From: Sporolactobacillus kofuensis
GTDB taxonomy: Bacteria > Bacillota > Bacilli > Bacillales > Sporolactobacillaceae
Length of the DNA: 64,000 nt
Reading direction: 5' to 3'
Assembly: GCF_042660205.1 (NCBI RefSeq)
Contig: NZ_JBHSTQ010000007.1
Span: 95,087 to 159,086, forward strand
In this document: positions 15,883 through 24,773 of the stretch, one piece after another
Layout of the letters: every line of letters begins with the position of its first letter
Numbering within the stretch: position 1 is the first letter of the stretch
Translations under genes and position numbers: made by a program
Notes under the pieces: generated by a model
What the model was told of the DNA's origin: nothing
Seen by the model: the letters and a program-made list of their open reading frames with translations, nothing else
Databases searched by the model: none

Positions 15883-16425
15883 TTAATTAATTAATTTTGT
15901 CTTAAAAATGGCATGCATGTGGTTCAGAAACAACTGATGCTGATCGGTAAACGTTGCCATGCCTTTGTTGTGAGCAATTGTTTTATAACCACGGGAATAC
16001 GCACCGTAAGCAGTTAGAAAATCACAAATATCTGTACAAACACCAGTGAGATGAACAGTATCAATCGAGTGTGCACGTAACATTTGGTCTAAATCGGTAC
16101 CCATAAAAGCATCATATTCTGGCTTGGGAACAAAAAAGACATTCGATTCAGTCTTATGCGCCTGAAACCAGACATTCAGATTTCCATACAATTCAGCGCC
16201 CCATGTTCCTTTAATATTATGAGGCGGCCATAATTGAAAATGTGCATCGTTCTGCTCATGTGCGTCCATACAGAAAAAGATCGGTTTTTCTGCTTCAAAG
16301 AATTGATTGGCCATATCGACAATATACGGCACGATTTTCTGTGCCGGCTTGCCTGCTGTCAATCCACCATGCTCATCCACAAAGTCATTACTCATATCAA
16401 TGATAAGAAGTGCTTCATTCGCCAC
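15883..16425 (-). CDS. pncA: Nicotinamidase-like cysteine hydrolase
   Basis: Nicotinamidase converts nicotinamide to nicotinic acid for NAD salvage. The 180-residue isochorismatase-fold protein has the catalytic Asp in LLIIDMSNDFVDE, metal ligands in MDAHEQND and WPPHNIKGT, the catalytic Lys in VPKPEYDAFMGTDLD, and Cys in LTGVCTDICD. GTG at 16425 is chosen because GGGGGG lies about 7 bases upstream. A related isochorismatase-family hydrolase is possible, but PPHNIKGT and LTGVCTDIC favour PncA. Confidence 0.85.
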   Translation of the reverse strand: MANEALLIIDMSNDFVDEHGGLTAGKPAQKIVPYIVDMANQFFEAEKPIFFCMDAHEQNDAHFQLWPPHNIKGTWGAELYGNLNVWFQAHKTESNVFFVPKPEYDAFMGTDLDQMLRAHSIDTVHLTGVCTDICDFLTAYGAYSRGYKTIAHNKGMATFTDQHQLFLNHMHAIFKTKLIN

Positions 16426-16568
16426 AAAAAGACCCCCCATTCATAATTAACTCTACTCTATCACGGCTCGCTGTTCCTTAACAGTAAAACGAGAGAAACA
16501 ATTCTTTCCGTTCATGTGGGATTCTGCTAAAATGAGAACAAGATGATTTGAAAAGAGGAAGATTTGCG

Positions 16569-16883
16569 ATGAAAGCAATTGAAACGACAGAAGAATTTCA
16601 GCAAGTCATCAACACACCAAAGACAATCATGATTAAATTTGAAACCACTTGGTGCCCGGACTGCAAAAGGTTGAACATGTACATTGATGATATTATTAAA
16701 GATTTTGACTTTGAATGGTATAGCGCGGATCGCGATCAATTTCCAGAACTTGGACGGGATTATCAAGTACTCGGCATCCCCAGCTTGCTGGCTTTCAAGA
16801 ACGGTAAAAAAATAGCACATCTTCGTGCCGATGACCAATCACCAGAAGAAATTCGTGCCTATCTAGAAACAATTGAAGCTTAA
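16569..16883 (+). CDS. Thioredoxin-like protein (WCPDC)
   Basis: This is a 104-residue cytoplasmic thioredoxin-fold protein with active site FETTWCPDCKR (Cys near residues 31 and 34) and the cis-proline segment LGIPSLLAF. The usual WCGPC is WCPDC, as in the YdbP-like group of Bacillales thioredoxin-like proteins. The role is probably thiol redox; the partner is unknown. ATG at 16569 follows AGAGGAAG. A strong terminator follows. Confidence 0.85.
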   Translation: MKAIETTEEFQQVINTPKTIMIKFETTWCPDCKRLNMYIDDIIKDFDFEWYSADRDQFPELGRDYQVLGIPSLLAFKNGKKIAHLRADDQSPEEIRAYLETIEA

Positions 16884-16895
16884 GTTTATCACTCA

Positions 16896-16935
16896 AAAAG
16901 CAGGAATGAAGATAATCTTCATTCCTGCTTTTTAT
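16896..16935. terminator. Bidirectional intrinsic terminator
   Basis: AAAAAGCAGGAATGAAGA pairs with TCTTCATTCCTGCTTTTT around a short TAA loop. It separates the convergent thioredoxin-like gene and czcD. Confidence 0.9.
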
Positions 16936-16946
16936 CTTTATCTTCT

Positions 16947-17885
16947 TTATCCATGTTTCTGATGTGCGCAATCTGAGCGACACTCTGCATAATGACTATT
17001 TTCGATTTGTATCGTAGAGTGTTCCAAATGGTAGTCGGCCAGCAACTGTTCTACTTGAGTCAAAATTTGGTCACGATCAACACCATCACTCACGGTCAAA
17101 TGACAGCTGAGCGAATAAAATCCCGATGTGATTGTCCATATATGCAGATCATGTAGCCCTTGCACCCCATTTAATTGGAGGATGCGACTGCGAACCTCCT
17201 CCAGATCTAAATTTTCAGGTTTCGCTTCCATCAAAATATTTACCGATTGGCGCGTAACACCCCATCCGCTCTTTAAGATAATGAGGGATACGAGGATACT
17301 TGCAATCGGGTCTGCAATCACCCAACCGAACCACATGATCATGAGTGAGGCAACGATAGCTCCAACCGAGCCAAGCAAATCTCCAAGTACATGGAGAAAA
17401 GCACTCCGTATATTCAGGTTCTCTTCTTTTTCTCCATGGATGAGAAGCCCTGCGACAACAATATTGACAACAAGTCCAATGCTCGCAATGAACAACATCT
17501 CACTGCTTGCGACAGATTGCGGCACGCGTAAGCGTGAGATTGCTTCGATGATTATTACTAATGAAATAATAAGGAGCAATACCCCGTTAAAAAGTGCGGC
17601 TAAGATTTCAAATCGCTTGTAACCGAAGGTTTTATTAGTGTTGGCAGAAGCTCTTGCACTGACTACCATGGCGATAAAACTTAATCCTAATGAGACAGCA
17701 TCGCTCAGCATATGGCCAGCATCTGATAACAAAGTTAGACTATGACTCAAAAAGCCGCCAATCGCTTCCACGATCATGAACACCGATATAATTAAAAAAC
17801 TGATAAAGAGCAATTTCTGATTGTTAGATGGATGATGATGCTCATGATTCTGTGTACTTTCATGATTTTTGTTGTGCGTGTCCAA
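16947..17885 (-). CDS. czcD: Cation diffusion facilitator (zinc/cadmium/cobalt efflux)
   Basis: This is a proton-coupled exporter of Zn2+ and related divalent cations. The 312 residues start with a His-rich tail (HEHHHPSNN) and have six membrane segments. Metal sites are the LLSDAGHMLSDAVSL pair in TM2 and the FLHVLGDLLGS pair in TM5. The cytoplasmic C-domain carries LHDLHIWTITSG and ends in a His/Cys-rich AECRSDCAHQKHG. The upstream ArsR-type palindrome and promoter suggest metal-responsive repression; no arsR-family gene is adjacent. Confidence 0.93.
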   Translation of the reverse strand: MDTHNKNHESTQNHEHHHPSNNQKLLFISFLIISVFMIVEAIGGFLSHSLTLLSDAGHMLSDAVSLGLSFIAMVVSARASANTNKTFGYKRFEILAALFNGVLLLIISLVIIIEAISRLRVPQSVASSEMLFIASIGLVVNIVVAGLLIHGEKEENLNIRSAFLHVLGDLLGSVGAIVASLMIMWFGWVIADPIASILVSLIILKSGWGVTRQSVNILMEAKPENLDLEEVRSRILQLNGVQGLHDLHIWTITSGFYSLSCHLTVSDGVDRDQILTQVEQLLADYHLEHSTIQIENSHYAECRSDCAHQKHG

Positions 17886-17923
17886 TGCGTATCGCCTCGC
17901 TTACCGTAAATGCCTAATAACAA

Positions 17924-17954
17924 TTGAACATATGTTTAATCGTTCATATGTATA
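17924..17954. promoter_or_regulatory. ArsR/SmtB-type operator upstream of czcD
   Basis: TTGAACATATG and TTCATATGTATA flank a short centre and form an imperfect dyad of the TGAAC/GTTCA type used by CzrA and SmtB repressors. It overlaps the -10 element of the czcD promoter. Confidence 0.5.
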
Positions 17955-17982
17955 GTATCGTTCTTACATAATAAAGTGTCAA
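17952..17982 (-). promoter_or_regulatory. Candidate promoter for czcD with a 19-base spacer
   Basis: On the minus strand TTGACA is followed after 19 bases by TACTAT. The long spacer is unusual for SigA and recalls MerR-family promoters, though the visible dyad lies at and downstream of the -10. Confidence 0.45.
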
Positions 17983-18072
17983 TATTTCTTGCATTTTCTG
18001 ACGACCATTTTACACAAGCCACAACGAATTTGTTATACTTCTAACACAAGTCATAAGATTGAGGGCGTACAC

Positions 18073-18462
18073 ATGATCACTATAACAGGCATTCACCACT
18101 GTGCGATTATTTGTTCTGATTACGAGCGAGCCAAACATTTTTACGTTGATTTGCTTGAATTTAAGATTCTTGAGGAAACCTATCGTGCAGAAAGGCATTC
18201 TTATAAACTCGACCTTTCGTTACCTGATGGGTCGCAAATTGAATTATTTTCCTTTCCCGCACCGCCTAATCGACAGACACAACCAGAGGCATGTGGGCTG
18301 CGACATCTTGCGTTTAAGGTACCCAATGTTGCGGTTGCTGTCCGAGAGTTAAACGACAAAGGTATTGTTACGGAGCCGATTCGAATCGATCCATTAACAA
18401 GTAAGCCATTCACATTTTTCAGAGATCCTGATGATTTGCCACTCGAGCTCTATCAGACTTAA
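18073..18462 (+). CDS. VOC-family glyoxalase-like metalloprotein (YaeR group)
   Basis: This is a 129-residue single-module vicinal-oxygen-chelate protein of the SMU1112c/YaeR type. It has GIHHCAIICSDYERAKHFYV at the N-terminus, RHSYKLDLSLPDGSQIELF, EACGLRHLAFKV and a terminal DPDDLPLELYQ. Histidines and glutamates at these positions bind the metal in VOC enzymes. The reaction is not established for this subgroup. ATG at 18073 follows GAGGG by about 8 bases; earlier in-frame codons have no ribosome site. Confidence 0.88.
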   Translation: MITITGIHHCAIICSDYERAKHFYVDLLEFKILEETYRAERHSYKLDLSLPDGSQIELFSFPAPPNRQTQPEACGLRHLAFKVPNVAVAVRELNDKGIVTEPIRIDPLTSKPFTFFRDPDDLPLELYQT

Positions 18463-18529
18463 CTCCATTGTGCTTCGATTACATGTTAAAATAAAAGAGA
18501 TTTGATACATAATTAAAGGAGGAAAAGCG

Positions 18530-19237
18530 TTGAGTATTCATATTGAAGCAAAACCAGGCGAAATTGCGGACCGCATTTTACTTCCTGGCGATCCGCTCCG
18601 TGCCAAATATATTGCAGAAACATATCTCGAGAATGCGGTACAGTACAACAATGTCAGGGGGATGCTTGGCTATACAGGAACGTATAAAGGTCAAAGAATT
18701 TCTGTCCAAGGAACGGGAATGGGCATCCCATCAATTTCAATCTATACCAATGAACTTATTCGCGACTATGGTGTGAAAAAGTTGATTCGCGTCGGTACAT
18801 GCGGCGGTGTTCAGAAAGATATTCATGTTCGCGATGTCATCCTTGCGATGTCGGCGACAACGGATTCATCCGTGAACCATAGCACATTCCCTACAATTGA
18901 TTTTGCACCTACTGCGAATTTCGACTTGCTCCAGAAAGCTTATTCGATCGGCAGAGAACTTGGAATCGTTTTACGCGCCGGAAATGTCCTTTCAGCCGAT
19001 GTCTTTTATCGTGACAGTATGGATATTGTGAAAAAGCTTGGTGAATATGGCGTACTTGCTGTTGAAATGGAAACCTCTGCCTTATACACTTTAGCAGCAA
19101 AATATGGTGCACAAGCTCTGACGATCCTCACGGTCAGCGATCATATATTCACTGATGAGGACGATACGACTGCTGCAGAACGGCAAACGTCCTTTAATTC
19201 TATGATCAAAATTGCACTTGAAACGGCAATTAACTAA
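18530..19237 (+). CDS. deoD: Purine nucleoside phosphorylase DeoD (hexameric)
   Basis: DeoD phosphorolyses adenosine and other purine (deoxy)nucleosides. The 235 residues show LLPGDPLRAKYIAETYLE, GMGIPSISIYTNELI, IRVGTCGGVQ, VEMETSALY and LTVSDHIFTDE, the phosphate- and base-binding signatures of the family. TTG is the start, with AGGAGG 8 bases upstream. The terminator at 19251 follows. With the trimeric punA at 9374 the cell has both phosphorylase classes. Confidence 0.97.
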   Translation: MSIHIEAKPGEIADRILLPGDPLRAKYIAETYLENAVQYNNVRGMLGYTGTYKGQRISVQGTGMGIPSISIYTNELIRDYGVKKLIRVGTCGGVQKDIHVRDVILAMSATTDSSVNHSTFPTIDFAPTANFDLLQKAYSIGRELGIVLRAGNVLSADVFYRDSMDIVKKLGEYGVLAVEMETSALYTLAAKYGAQALTILTVSDHIFTDEDDTTAAERQTSFNSMIKIALETAIN

Positions 19238-19250
19238 TTTATTTTACATG

Positions 19251-19292
19251 AAAAGCAATGACCCAGAGCCATGCTCCGGATCATTGCTTTTT
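19251..19292 (+). terminator. Intrinsic terminator after deoD
   Basis: AAAAGCAATGA pairs with TCATTGCTTTT; an inner GAGC/GCTC stem and a run of T follow. It begins 14 bases after the deoD stop. Confidence 0.88.
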
Positions 19293-19371
19293 TGTACTAC
19301 AAATTTATTGCCTAACCATTCATTGGAAGTTCGCATTATGCTCGAATGAAACATAACATGTGAACGAAGCT

Positions 19372-19839
19372 TCACTTGTTTTCTTTACCCCTCTTTAAGA
19401 AATACTCGTTTATAATGATACGATGATTTTTTAAAATAAGATCAGGGAGATTTTCAATGGAACGAAATTCAAAGGTTTCGGATTCCTTTGAATCAATCTT
19501 CCATTCACCAGCCACCATCTCTGCTAAATACGCAATCGTTACTGGAAAATACTGGTCGCCATTTGCAGCTCGTGAAGGCGTCTTTACCCCGGAATATACT
19601 TGAAATAATTGCAGATTGTGAATGGTTAATCCGGTCTCTTCAAACACTTCACGTTTCGCTGTTTCTTCAGCCGTCTCCCCTAATTCCATTAAGCCGCCAG
19701 GCAATCCCCAGTACTGTTCCGGATATTTACGTTTTTGAAGCAAAACAGCTCCTTGTTTATCAACAATTAATGCAACAGCCCCGACCAACATTACCGGATA
19801 ATGACCAATCTGCTTTCGAAGTTCTTGTACGTATCCCAT
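19372..19839 (-). CDS. Nudix hydrolase
   Basis: This is a 155-residue Nudix protein with a complete box in GGLMELGETAEETAKREVFE followed by ETG. The segment before it, LLQKRKYPEQYWGLPGG, is typical of MutT-like enzymes acting on nucleotide-sugar or nucleoside diphosphate derivatives. The substrate cannot be read from the sequence. It starts 2 bases after the stop of the upstream permease gene, so they form an operon. Confidence 0.85.
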   Translation of the reverse strand: MGYVQELRKQIGHYPVMLVGAVALIVDKQGAVLLQKRKYPEQYWGLPGGLMELGETAEETAKREVFEETGLTIHNLQLFQVYSGVKTPSRAANGDQYFPVTIAYLAEMVAGEWKIDSKESETFEFRSIENLPDLILKNHRIIINEYFLKRGKENK

Positions 19840-19840
19840 C

Positions 19841-20941
19841 CTACTTCACCTCATTTTGGTTTCTCCACTGTTTGCGCAATTGAACCAGTTGATAAACCCT
19901 CGTAACAATGACTTTGCAAACGGCATAAAATGGAATTGCAAGCAGCATACCAATAATCCCCGCCAAATTGCCGGCTACCAACAATAGGCAGATGATTGTT
20001 AGTGGGTGAATATCCAGTTTTCTTCCCATAACAAGCGGAGAAATGACGTTTCCTTCTATCTGTTGGACAACTGTAACCCCAACAATGACATAGACAGCGA
20101 GTATAGGAGACTGAATAAAAGCCACGATGACAGCGGGAATCGTAGCGATAAAGGAGCCAACGAATGGAATCACATTTGTAAAAAGAATCACAAGTGCTAG
20201 TACCAAAGAATAGTGAAGCCCGATGATTAAATACCAAATATAAATGAAAATAAAGTCAAAAAGCAAAACAATCATTTGTCCCTGTATATACCCACTAATC
20301 GTCTGATCCATATCTTTTAGAATTTCATGTGCTTTGTCTTGATGTTCTTCTGGAACAAATTTCATTACCCCACGCGACATGCGGTTGCCGTCTTTTAATA
20401 GATAAAAGAGTATGAATGGAACAGTCACAATAATCAGTACGGTACCTGTAACCGATTGAATGATTGAAAGGACATTATTCCCAATGGCCGTAACCATTGT
20501 TGAGAATGATTTTGAGAATCGATTTGCAAAATCAAGATATGGAATTTCATCGAGATGCATTTTGGAAAACAGTTCACTCTGCTGAAAATTGACGAGTTGA
20601 TCCCCAAGCTGCTGAATTAACCCCGGCATAGTAGTAATTAGTGAAAGAAATTGATTATATAATACCGGACCAAATGAGAGAATAAGCAGCGTGATGCCAC
20701 CAATCACAATAAGATAGATAATAATTATGGCTATTACTTTAGGTATCTTTAATCGAACCAATCCTCGAACAAGTGGGCGCAACAGATAATACAATAATCC
20801 TGAGATGATGAGTGGGGCAGCAAGGGAGGTAAACAGCACCCCAACGGGTTGAAGAATAAAAGTAAGCTTCGAACCTACCATTAATATTACGAGAATGATT
20901 AATAACCAAACGGCAAAACGAAAGTACTTAGACTGTGGCAT
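19841..20941 (-). CDS. AI-2E-family membrane permease
   Basis: This is a 366-residue protein of the AI-2E/PerM family, with about eight hydrophobic segments. It carries the family core NVIPFVGSFIATIPAVIVAF and the C-terminal QQIEGNVISPLVMGRKLDIH signature. Members export small solutes or act as Na+/H+ antiporters in some Bacillales; the function here is unassigned. It is transcribed with the Nudix gene. Confidence 0.85.
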   Translation of the reverse strand: MPQSKYFRFAVWLLIILVILMVGSKLTFILQPVGVLFTSLAAPLIISGLLYYLLRPLVRGLVRLKIPKVIAIIIIYLIVIGGITLLILSFGPVLYNQFLSLITTMPGLIQQLGDQLVNFQQSELFSKMHLDEIPYLDFANRFSKSFSTMVTAIGNNVLSIIQSVTGTVLIIVTVPFILFYLLKDGNRMSRGVMKFVPEEHQDKAHEILKDMDQTISGYIQGQMIVLLFDFIFIYIWYLIIGLHYSLVLALVILFTNVIPFVGSFIATIPAVIVAFIQSPILAVYVIVGVTVVQQIEGNVISPLVMGRKLDIHPLTIICLLLVAGNLAGIIGMLLAIPFYAVCKVIVTRVYQLVQLRKQWRNQNEVK

Positions 20942-21231
20942 TTGATTTCCCCTTCTATAGCGATCACCGGTGTGACAACGCAGTATTTACACACATTGTA
21001 CCCTAATTTTCATTCATTTATCCAATCAATTCCGAACAATACTTTTATAATCGTAAACTCAGAATAAGAAAAACTAAAAAAACACTCCATCCAGATGGTG
21101 CATCAAGTGTGCTTCGACCACTCGCTCCAGCAGGCGTCTCGCACGTTCGTGTTTGACTTTTAACTTGTACCAACTATGACTGTGCAAATACGAACACTGA
21201 TACCATCCAAATTTATATACGCTCTCTTGTA
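20942..21231. other. Intergenic region between permease and acoC
   Basis: The right part of this gap (about 21110-21150) contains a GC-richer patch, CTCCAGCAGGCGTCTCGCAC, that resembles one segment of the dispersed repeat at 52152-52260. No gene with a ribosome site was found. The permease promoter must lie in its left part. Confidence 0.35.
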
Positions 21232-21266
21232 CAAAAAAAAACAGTTCCGCATGGGGCAGGACTGTT
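21232..21266 (-). terminator. Intrinsic terminator after acoC
   Basis: AACAGTCCTGC and GCGGAACTGTT form a stem with one mismatch on the minus strand, followed by a run of about ten T. It lies about 40 bases after the acoC stop. Confidence 0.85.
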
Positions 21267-21306
21267 CTCATTGACTAACTCAATTTTTGAAGCGATTGAT
21301 CTCTTT

Positions 21307-22548
21307 TTAGAGTACAAGTTTAAATGGTTTCTCAAGATTCGCCTTAATAGCGGCGAGGAACGATGCAGCAGGTGCGCCATCAATTGCTCGGTGATCAAAG
21401 GTGAGGCTAAGTGGAAGCATGCTCCGCTTCTTCAGTTCGTCACCGAAATAAACGGGTTGCTCACTAATTGTACCCACACCGAGAATCCCGACTTCGGGAG
21501 GATTCAGCACAGGTGTAAAGAAACCAATACCATAAGTTCCAAGTGAAGTAATCGTAAATGTAGAACCGTTTAATTGAAGTTGGTTCATTTCTGATGCACG
21601 CGCCAATTTACTCGCTTTCCTAATTTCTCGAGAGATTGCACTGAGTGATTTTCGATCTGCGTCTTGAATCACCGGTACAACAAGTCCTTCAGGTAGAGCA
21701 ATTGCAACACCAAGATGCACCGAATCAAACGTCGTTATCGAGTCTCCTTGATAGAGACTATTCATTTCCTTATGATCAAGGAGCGCATTGATTGCCGCTT
21801 TTGCAATAAAATCGGTAATGGTTAAGCGCACTTCATCATTAATCTGGTAGGCTTCTCTTGCTTTTTTCTGAAAGGCCAGTAATTCCGTAACATCAGCTGT
21901 AGTTTGCAAGGTGAGCTGTGCGGTTTGTTGCAAACTCTGGAACATGCGTTCTGAGATAACCTTCCGCATCCCGGTCACCCGTTTTGTCGTTCCACCAATC
22001 GATGGAGGTGTAGCTGAAGGTTTTTCCTCGATCTCAATTGTCTTGTTTTCCGGTTCTACTTTTTGAGTATTTGCAGCATGTTCGACATCAGCCTTTGTAA
22101 TTCTGCCTAATGGTCCTGAACCGGTAACTGTGGATAGATTAACCTTCATGATTTTAGACAGTCTTCTTGCAGCAGGAGATACACGAAGTCTAGGTTCTTC
22201 TTCAGAAGCAATTGCTGTAGCTTGATTGATCTCCACAGTAGGAACATCAGAATCTTCTTGCGTAGGTTGAATCAAAGATGTCGGTTCACCCGGCTCATTT
22301 ATTGATTCACCTGGTGAACCAATGTATCCTAATGGTTTGCCGATCGGCACTATATCATCAACATCCGCCTCAATTTCGATCAACACACCTTCCTCAGGTG
22401 CTTCGAGTTCTTTTTCAATTTTATCTGAACTGATTGAAACTACAGATTCGCCTTTTTTAACCGAATCGCCTTTCTGTTTCAGCCATTCGACAACGGTTCC
22501 TTCTTCCATACCCATGCCCATTTTCGGCATAATGATTTCTACAGCCAT
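21307..22548 (-). CDS. acoC: 2-oxoacid (acetoin) dehydrogenase E2, dihydrolipoyl acyltransferase
   Basis: This is the E2 core that transfers the acetyl group from the E1 TPP intermediate to CoA through lipoate. Domains in order are: lipoyl domain (residues 1-78, lipoyl Lys in SISSDKIEKELE), an acidic Pro/Glu linker, the E3-binding PSBD (about 121-157, RVSPAARRLSKIM, GSGPLGRITKADVE), and the catalytic domain ending DHRAIDGAPAASFL with the active His. ATG at 22548 follows GAAAGGAG; ten earlier codons are unsupported. The partners are the two genes upstream. Substrate assignment to acetoin is by resemblance. Confidence 0.85.
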   Translation of the reverse strand: MAVEIIMPKMGMGMEEGTVVEWLKQKGDSVKKGESVVSISSDKIEKELEAPEEGVLIEIEADVDDIVPIGKPLGYIGSPGESINEPGEPTSLIQPTQEDSDVPTVEINQATAIASEEEPRLRVSPAARRLSKIMKVNLSTVTGSGPLGRITKADVEHAANTQKVEPENKTIEIEEKPSATPPSIGGTTKRVTGMRKVISERMFQSLQQTAQLTLQTTADVTELLAFQKKAREAYQINDEVRLTITDFIAKAAINALLDHKEMNSLYQGDSITTFDSVHLGVAIALPEGLVVPVIQDADRKSLSAISREIRKASKLARASEMNQLQLNGSTFTITSLGTYGIGFFTPVLNPPEVGILGVGTISEQPVYFGDELKKRSMLPLSLTFDHRAIDGAPAASFLAAIKANLEKPFKLVL

Positions 22549-22638
22549 GTACTTTTCGCTCCTTTCGGTTAAACTCAAGGATCTTCAGCTAACTAAGATA
22601 ATGCTCAAGAAATAAAATACGGAGTTCATCGTCGACCA

Positions 22639-23673
22639 TCACACAGCTGAAAAAACCTTATCGCCAACCATCACACTGAATGCAGCGAGAATTTTCTCCG
22701 GTGAAGGCATGTATAGTTTTTCCAGAGGTGGAGAGAAAGGCACCGGTGCATGGGGAGCAGTCACTCTTTTAATCGGTGCGTCAAGATAATCAAAAGCTTT
22801 GTCTCCGACAATAGCTGCAATATCTGTTGCCGCACTGCAACGTGGATATGCTTCATCGACAATAATGAGCCGTCCGGTCTTTTTTACCGAATTGATAATC
22901 GTATCTTCATCGAGTGGGGATAATGTTCTTGGATCGATAACTTCAGCTTCAAAGCCTTTCTTCGCAAGTTGATCCGCTGCTTTCATCGCGGTATGCACTT
23001 GTTTCCCAATTCCTACAATGGTAAGATCTTTTCCAGCCCGAGTAATTTCTGCTTTTCCAAATGGAATCGTATAGAAGCCTTCACCGACTTCCCCCTTCAT
23101 TCCATAGAGCGTCTTATCCTCAAATACGATGACCGGATCATCGTCAAAAATAGCATTGAGAAGTAATCCCTTCATATCATATGGATTGCTCGGAACGACA
23201 ACCTTCAATCCAGGAATATGAGTGAATAGCGCATACAAACTCTGTGAATGTTGTGCAGCCGCATTAAATCCTGCTCCATCTATTGTACGAATGGTGAGTG
23301 GGACCTTGGCTTTTCCTCCAAACATATAGTGGAACTTCGCTGCTTGGTTCATTACTTCGTCCAAGCAACTACCGATAAAATCATTAAACATAAGTTCTGA
23401 AATCGGTCGCAATCCGGTAGCTGCAGCGGAGACTGCTGCCCCCATATATCCGGATTCAGCTATGGGCGTATCGATAACACGATCACGGCCAAATTCTTCG
23501 ACAATGCCTTTGGTGACACCAAAAACACCGCCCCATGCGCCTTGGTCTTGCAAATGATCGACTTCGGCACCTCCCGCTACATCTTCACCAATTAAGATAA
23601 CGCTTTCATCTTTACGCATTGCCAAACGAATCGCATCATTTATTGCATCTGAATAACTCATTTTGACTGCCAT
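22639..23673 (-). CDS. acoB: 2-oxoacid (acetoin) dehydrogenase E1 beta
   Basis: This is the TPP-binding E1 beta subunit. About 344 residues include ILIGEDVAGGAEVDHLQDQG, RVIDTPIAESGYMGAAVSAA, LTIRTIDGAGFNAAAQHSQS, VVVPSNPYDMKGLL and the C-domain IIVDEAYPRCSAATDIA. The RTIDGAGFNAAAQHSQS stretch is closer to AcoB/acetoin-type than to the RAPFGGG form of the BkdAB encoded at 39216. ATG at 23673 follows GGAGGTG by 6 bases. Confidence 0.87.
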   Translation of the reverse strand: MAVKMSYSDAINDAIRLAMRKDESVILIGEDVAGGAEVDHLQDQGAWGGVFGVTKGIVEEFGRDRVIDTPIAESGYMGAAVSAAATGLRPISELMFNDFIGSCLDEVMNQAAKFHYMFGGKAKVPLTIRTIDGAGFNAAAQHSQSLYALFTHIPGLKVVVPSNPYDMKGLLLNAIFDDDPVIVFEDKTLYGMKGEVGEGFYTIPFGKAEITRAGKDLTIVGIGKQVHTAMKAADQLAKKGFEAEVIDPRTLSPLDEDTIINSVKKTGRLIIVDEAYPRCSAATDIAAIVGDKAFDYLDAPIKRVTAPHAPVPFSPPLEKLYMPSPEKILAAFSVMVGDKVFSAV

Positions 23674-23703
23674 TGCAAGCACCTCCGGATTTCACAGATC
23701 GAA

Positions 23704-24699
23704 TTAATAAGAAACATAGACGTCGGTTGTCACTTCACCTTCACCTGGAAACGGACTTTCCTCACTAAATCGAATAGCTTCCTCAATCGCTGCCTTCACT
23801 TGATCGTCAATCTCTCTAATGTCCTCTTCAGACAAAATCTTGTGCTCTTTCACAAATTGCTGATAGCGTAAAATGGCATCATCATCTGTAACTGCTTTTT
23901 GCTGCATGTCTTTATCTTTATAGGATTGTGTATCACCTTCAAAATGTCCGAAGTCACGATAGGTGAGACATTCCAGAATTGTTGGTCCTTCTCCGTTGCG
24001 TGCACGTTCCACTGCCTTACCCGCTGCTTCATATACAGCAGCTAAGTCTTTTCCGTCCACAGTCTCCCCGGAAATTTTATACACTTTGGCAAAGTCTGAA
24101 ATTCGATCAGCTGCAGCAGCATAATCGAATGTGGATGCCTCACCAAATCCATTATTTTCACACACAAAAATAACCGGAAGCTTCCAAATCGCAGCCATAT
24201 TCACTGCTTCATGAAATGTGCCGTGATTGCTTGCGCCGTCTCCAAAGAAGCAAACAGCTACATCATTTGTTTTTTTCACCTTTGCAGTTAATCCTGCACC
24301 AATTGCAAGTGGTAATCCTGCGCCAACAATTCCGTTCGCTCCGAGCATCCCCTTCGATACATCTGCGATATGCATCGAGCCGCCTTTTCCTTTACATAGA
24401 CCGGTGGCACGTCCAAATATTTCCGCCATCATCCCATTTAGATCACAGCCTTTGGCAATACAATGCCCATGCCCACGATGAGTACTTGTGATGCTGTCAT
24501 TATCTGTAAGATGTGCACAAACACCTACTGCAACAGCTTCTTCACCGGCATAAAGGTGCACAAAACCAGGAATTTCTCCTTTCGCAAAGATGTCATGAAC
24601 TGCGGTTTCAAATTGGCGAATTTCTTGCATTTTAGTATAAATCCATCTTGCGGTGTCAACGGTCATGTCTTTTGCGGATGCTTGTGTTTCTGTTTGCAT
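23704..24699 (-). CDS. acoA: 2-oxoacid (acetoin) dehydrogenase E1 alpha
   Basis: This TPP-dependent E1 alpha subunit carries out the first, decarboxylation or cleavage half-reaction. The TPP motif is GDGASNHGTFHEAVNMAA with the closing ENN about 28 residues on. STHRGHGHCIAKGCD and GKGGSMHIAD are typical of the acetoin/pyruvate E1 alpha group. ATG at 24699 has GGGAGGAG 5 bases upstream. It is the first gene of acoA-acoB-acoC. No acoL (E3) or acoR follows, so E3 must come from elsewhere, for example lpdV at 41234. Confidence 0.87.
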   Translation of the reverse strand: MQTETQASAKDMTVDTARWIYTKMQEIRQFETAVHDIFAKGEIPGFVHLYAGEEAVAVGVCAHLTDNDSITSTHRGHGHCIAKGCDLNGMMAEIFGRATGLCKGKGGSMHIADVSKGMLGANGIVGAGLPLAIGAGLTAKVKKTNDVAVCFFGDGASNHGTFHEAVNMAAIWKLPVIFVCENNGFGEASTFDYAAAADRISDFAKVYKISGETVDGKDLAAVYEAAGKAVERARNGEGPTILECLTYRDFGHFEGDTQSYKDKDMQQKAVTDDDAILRYQQFVKEHKILSEEDIREIDDQVKAAIEEAIRFSEESPFPGEGEVTTDVYVSY

Positions 24700-24729
24700 T
24701 CTGACTCCTCCCGTCATTTACCACATACC

Positions 24730-24751
24730 AAAATTGGCACACACCAATTTT
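24730..24751. repeat. Perfect inverted repeat in the acoA leader
   Basis: AAAATTGG and CCAATTTT are perfect 8-base arms around CACACA. It lies 31-52 bases before the acoA start and touches the cre box. It could be an operator for a specific regulator. Confidence 0.5.
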
Positions 24752-24764
24752 GTAAGCGGTTACT
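24751..24764 (+). promoter_or_regulatory. CcpA cre box controlling acoABC
   Basis: TGTAAGCGGTTACT matches the cre consensus TGWAANCGNTNWCA at every specified position but the last. It lies just downstream of the proposed -10, a position giving catabolite repression. Glucose repression of acetoin use is well known in Bacillus. Confidence 0.7.
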
Positions 24765-24773
24765 TTCACAACA

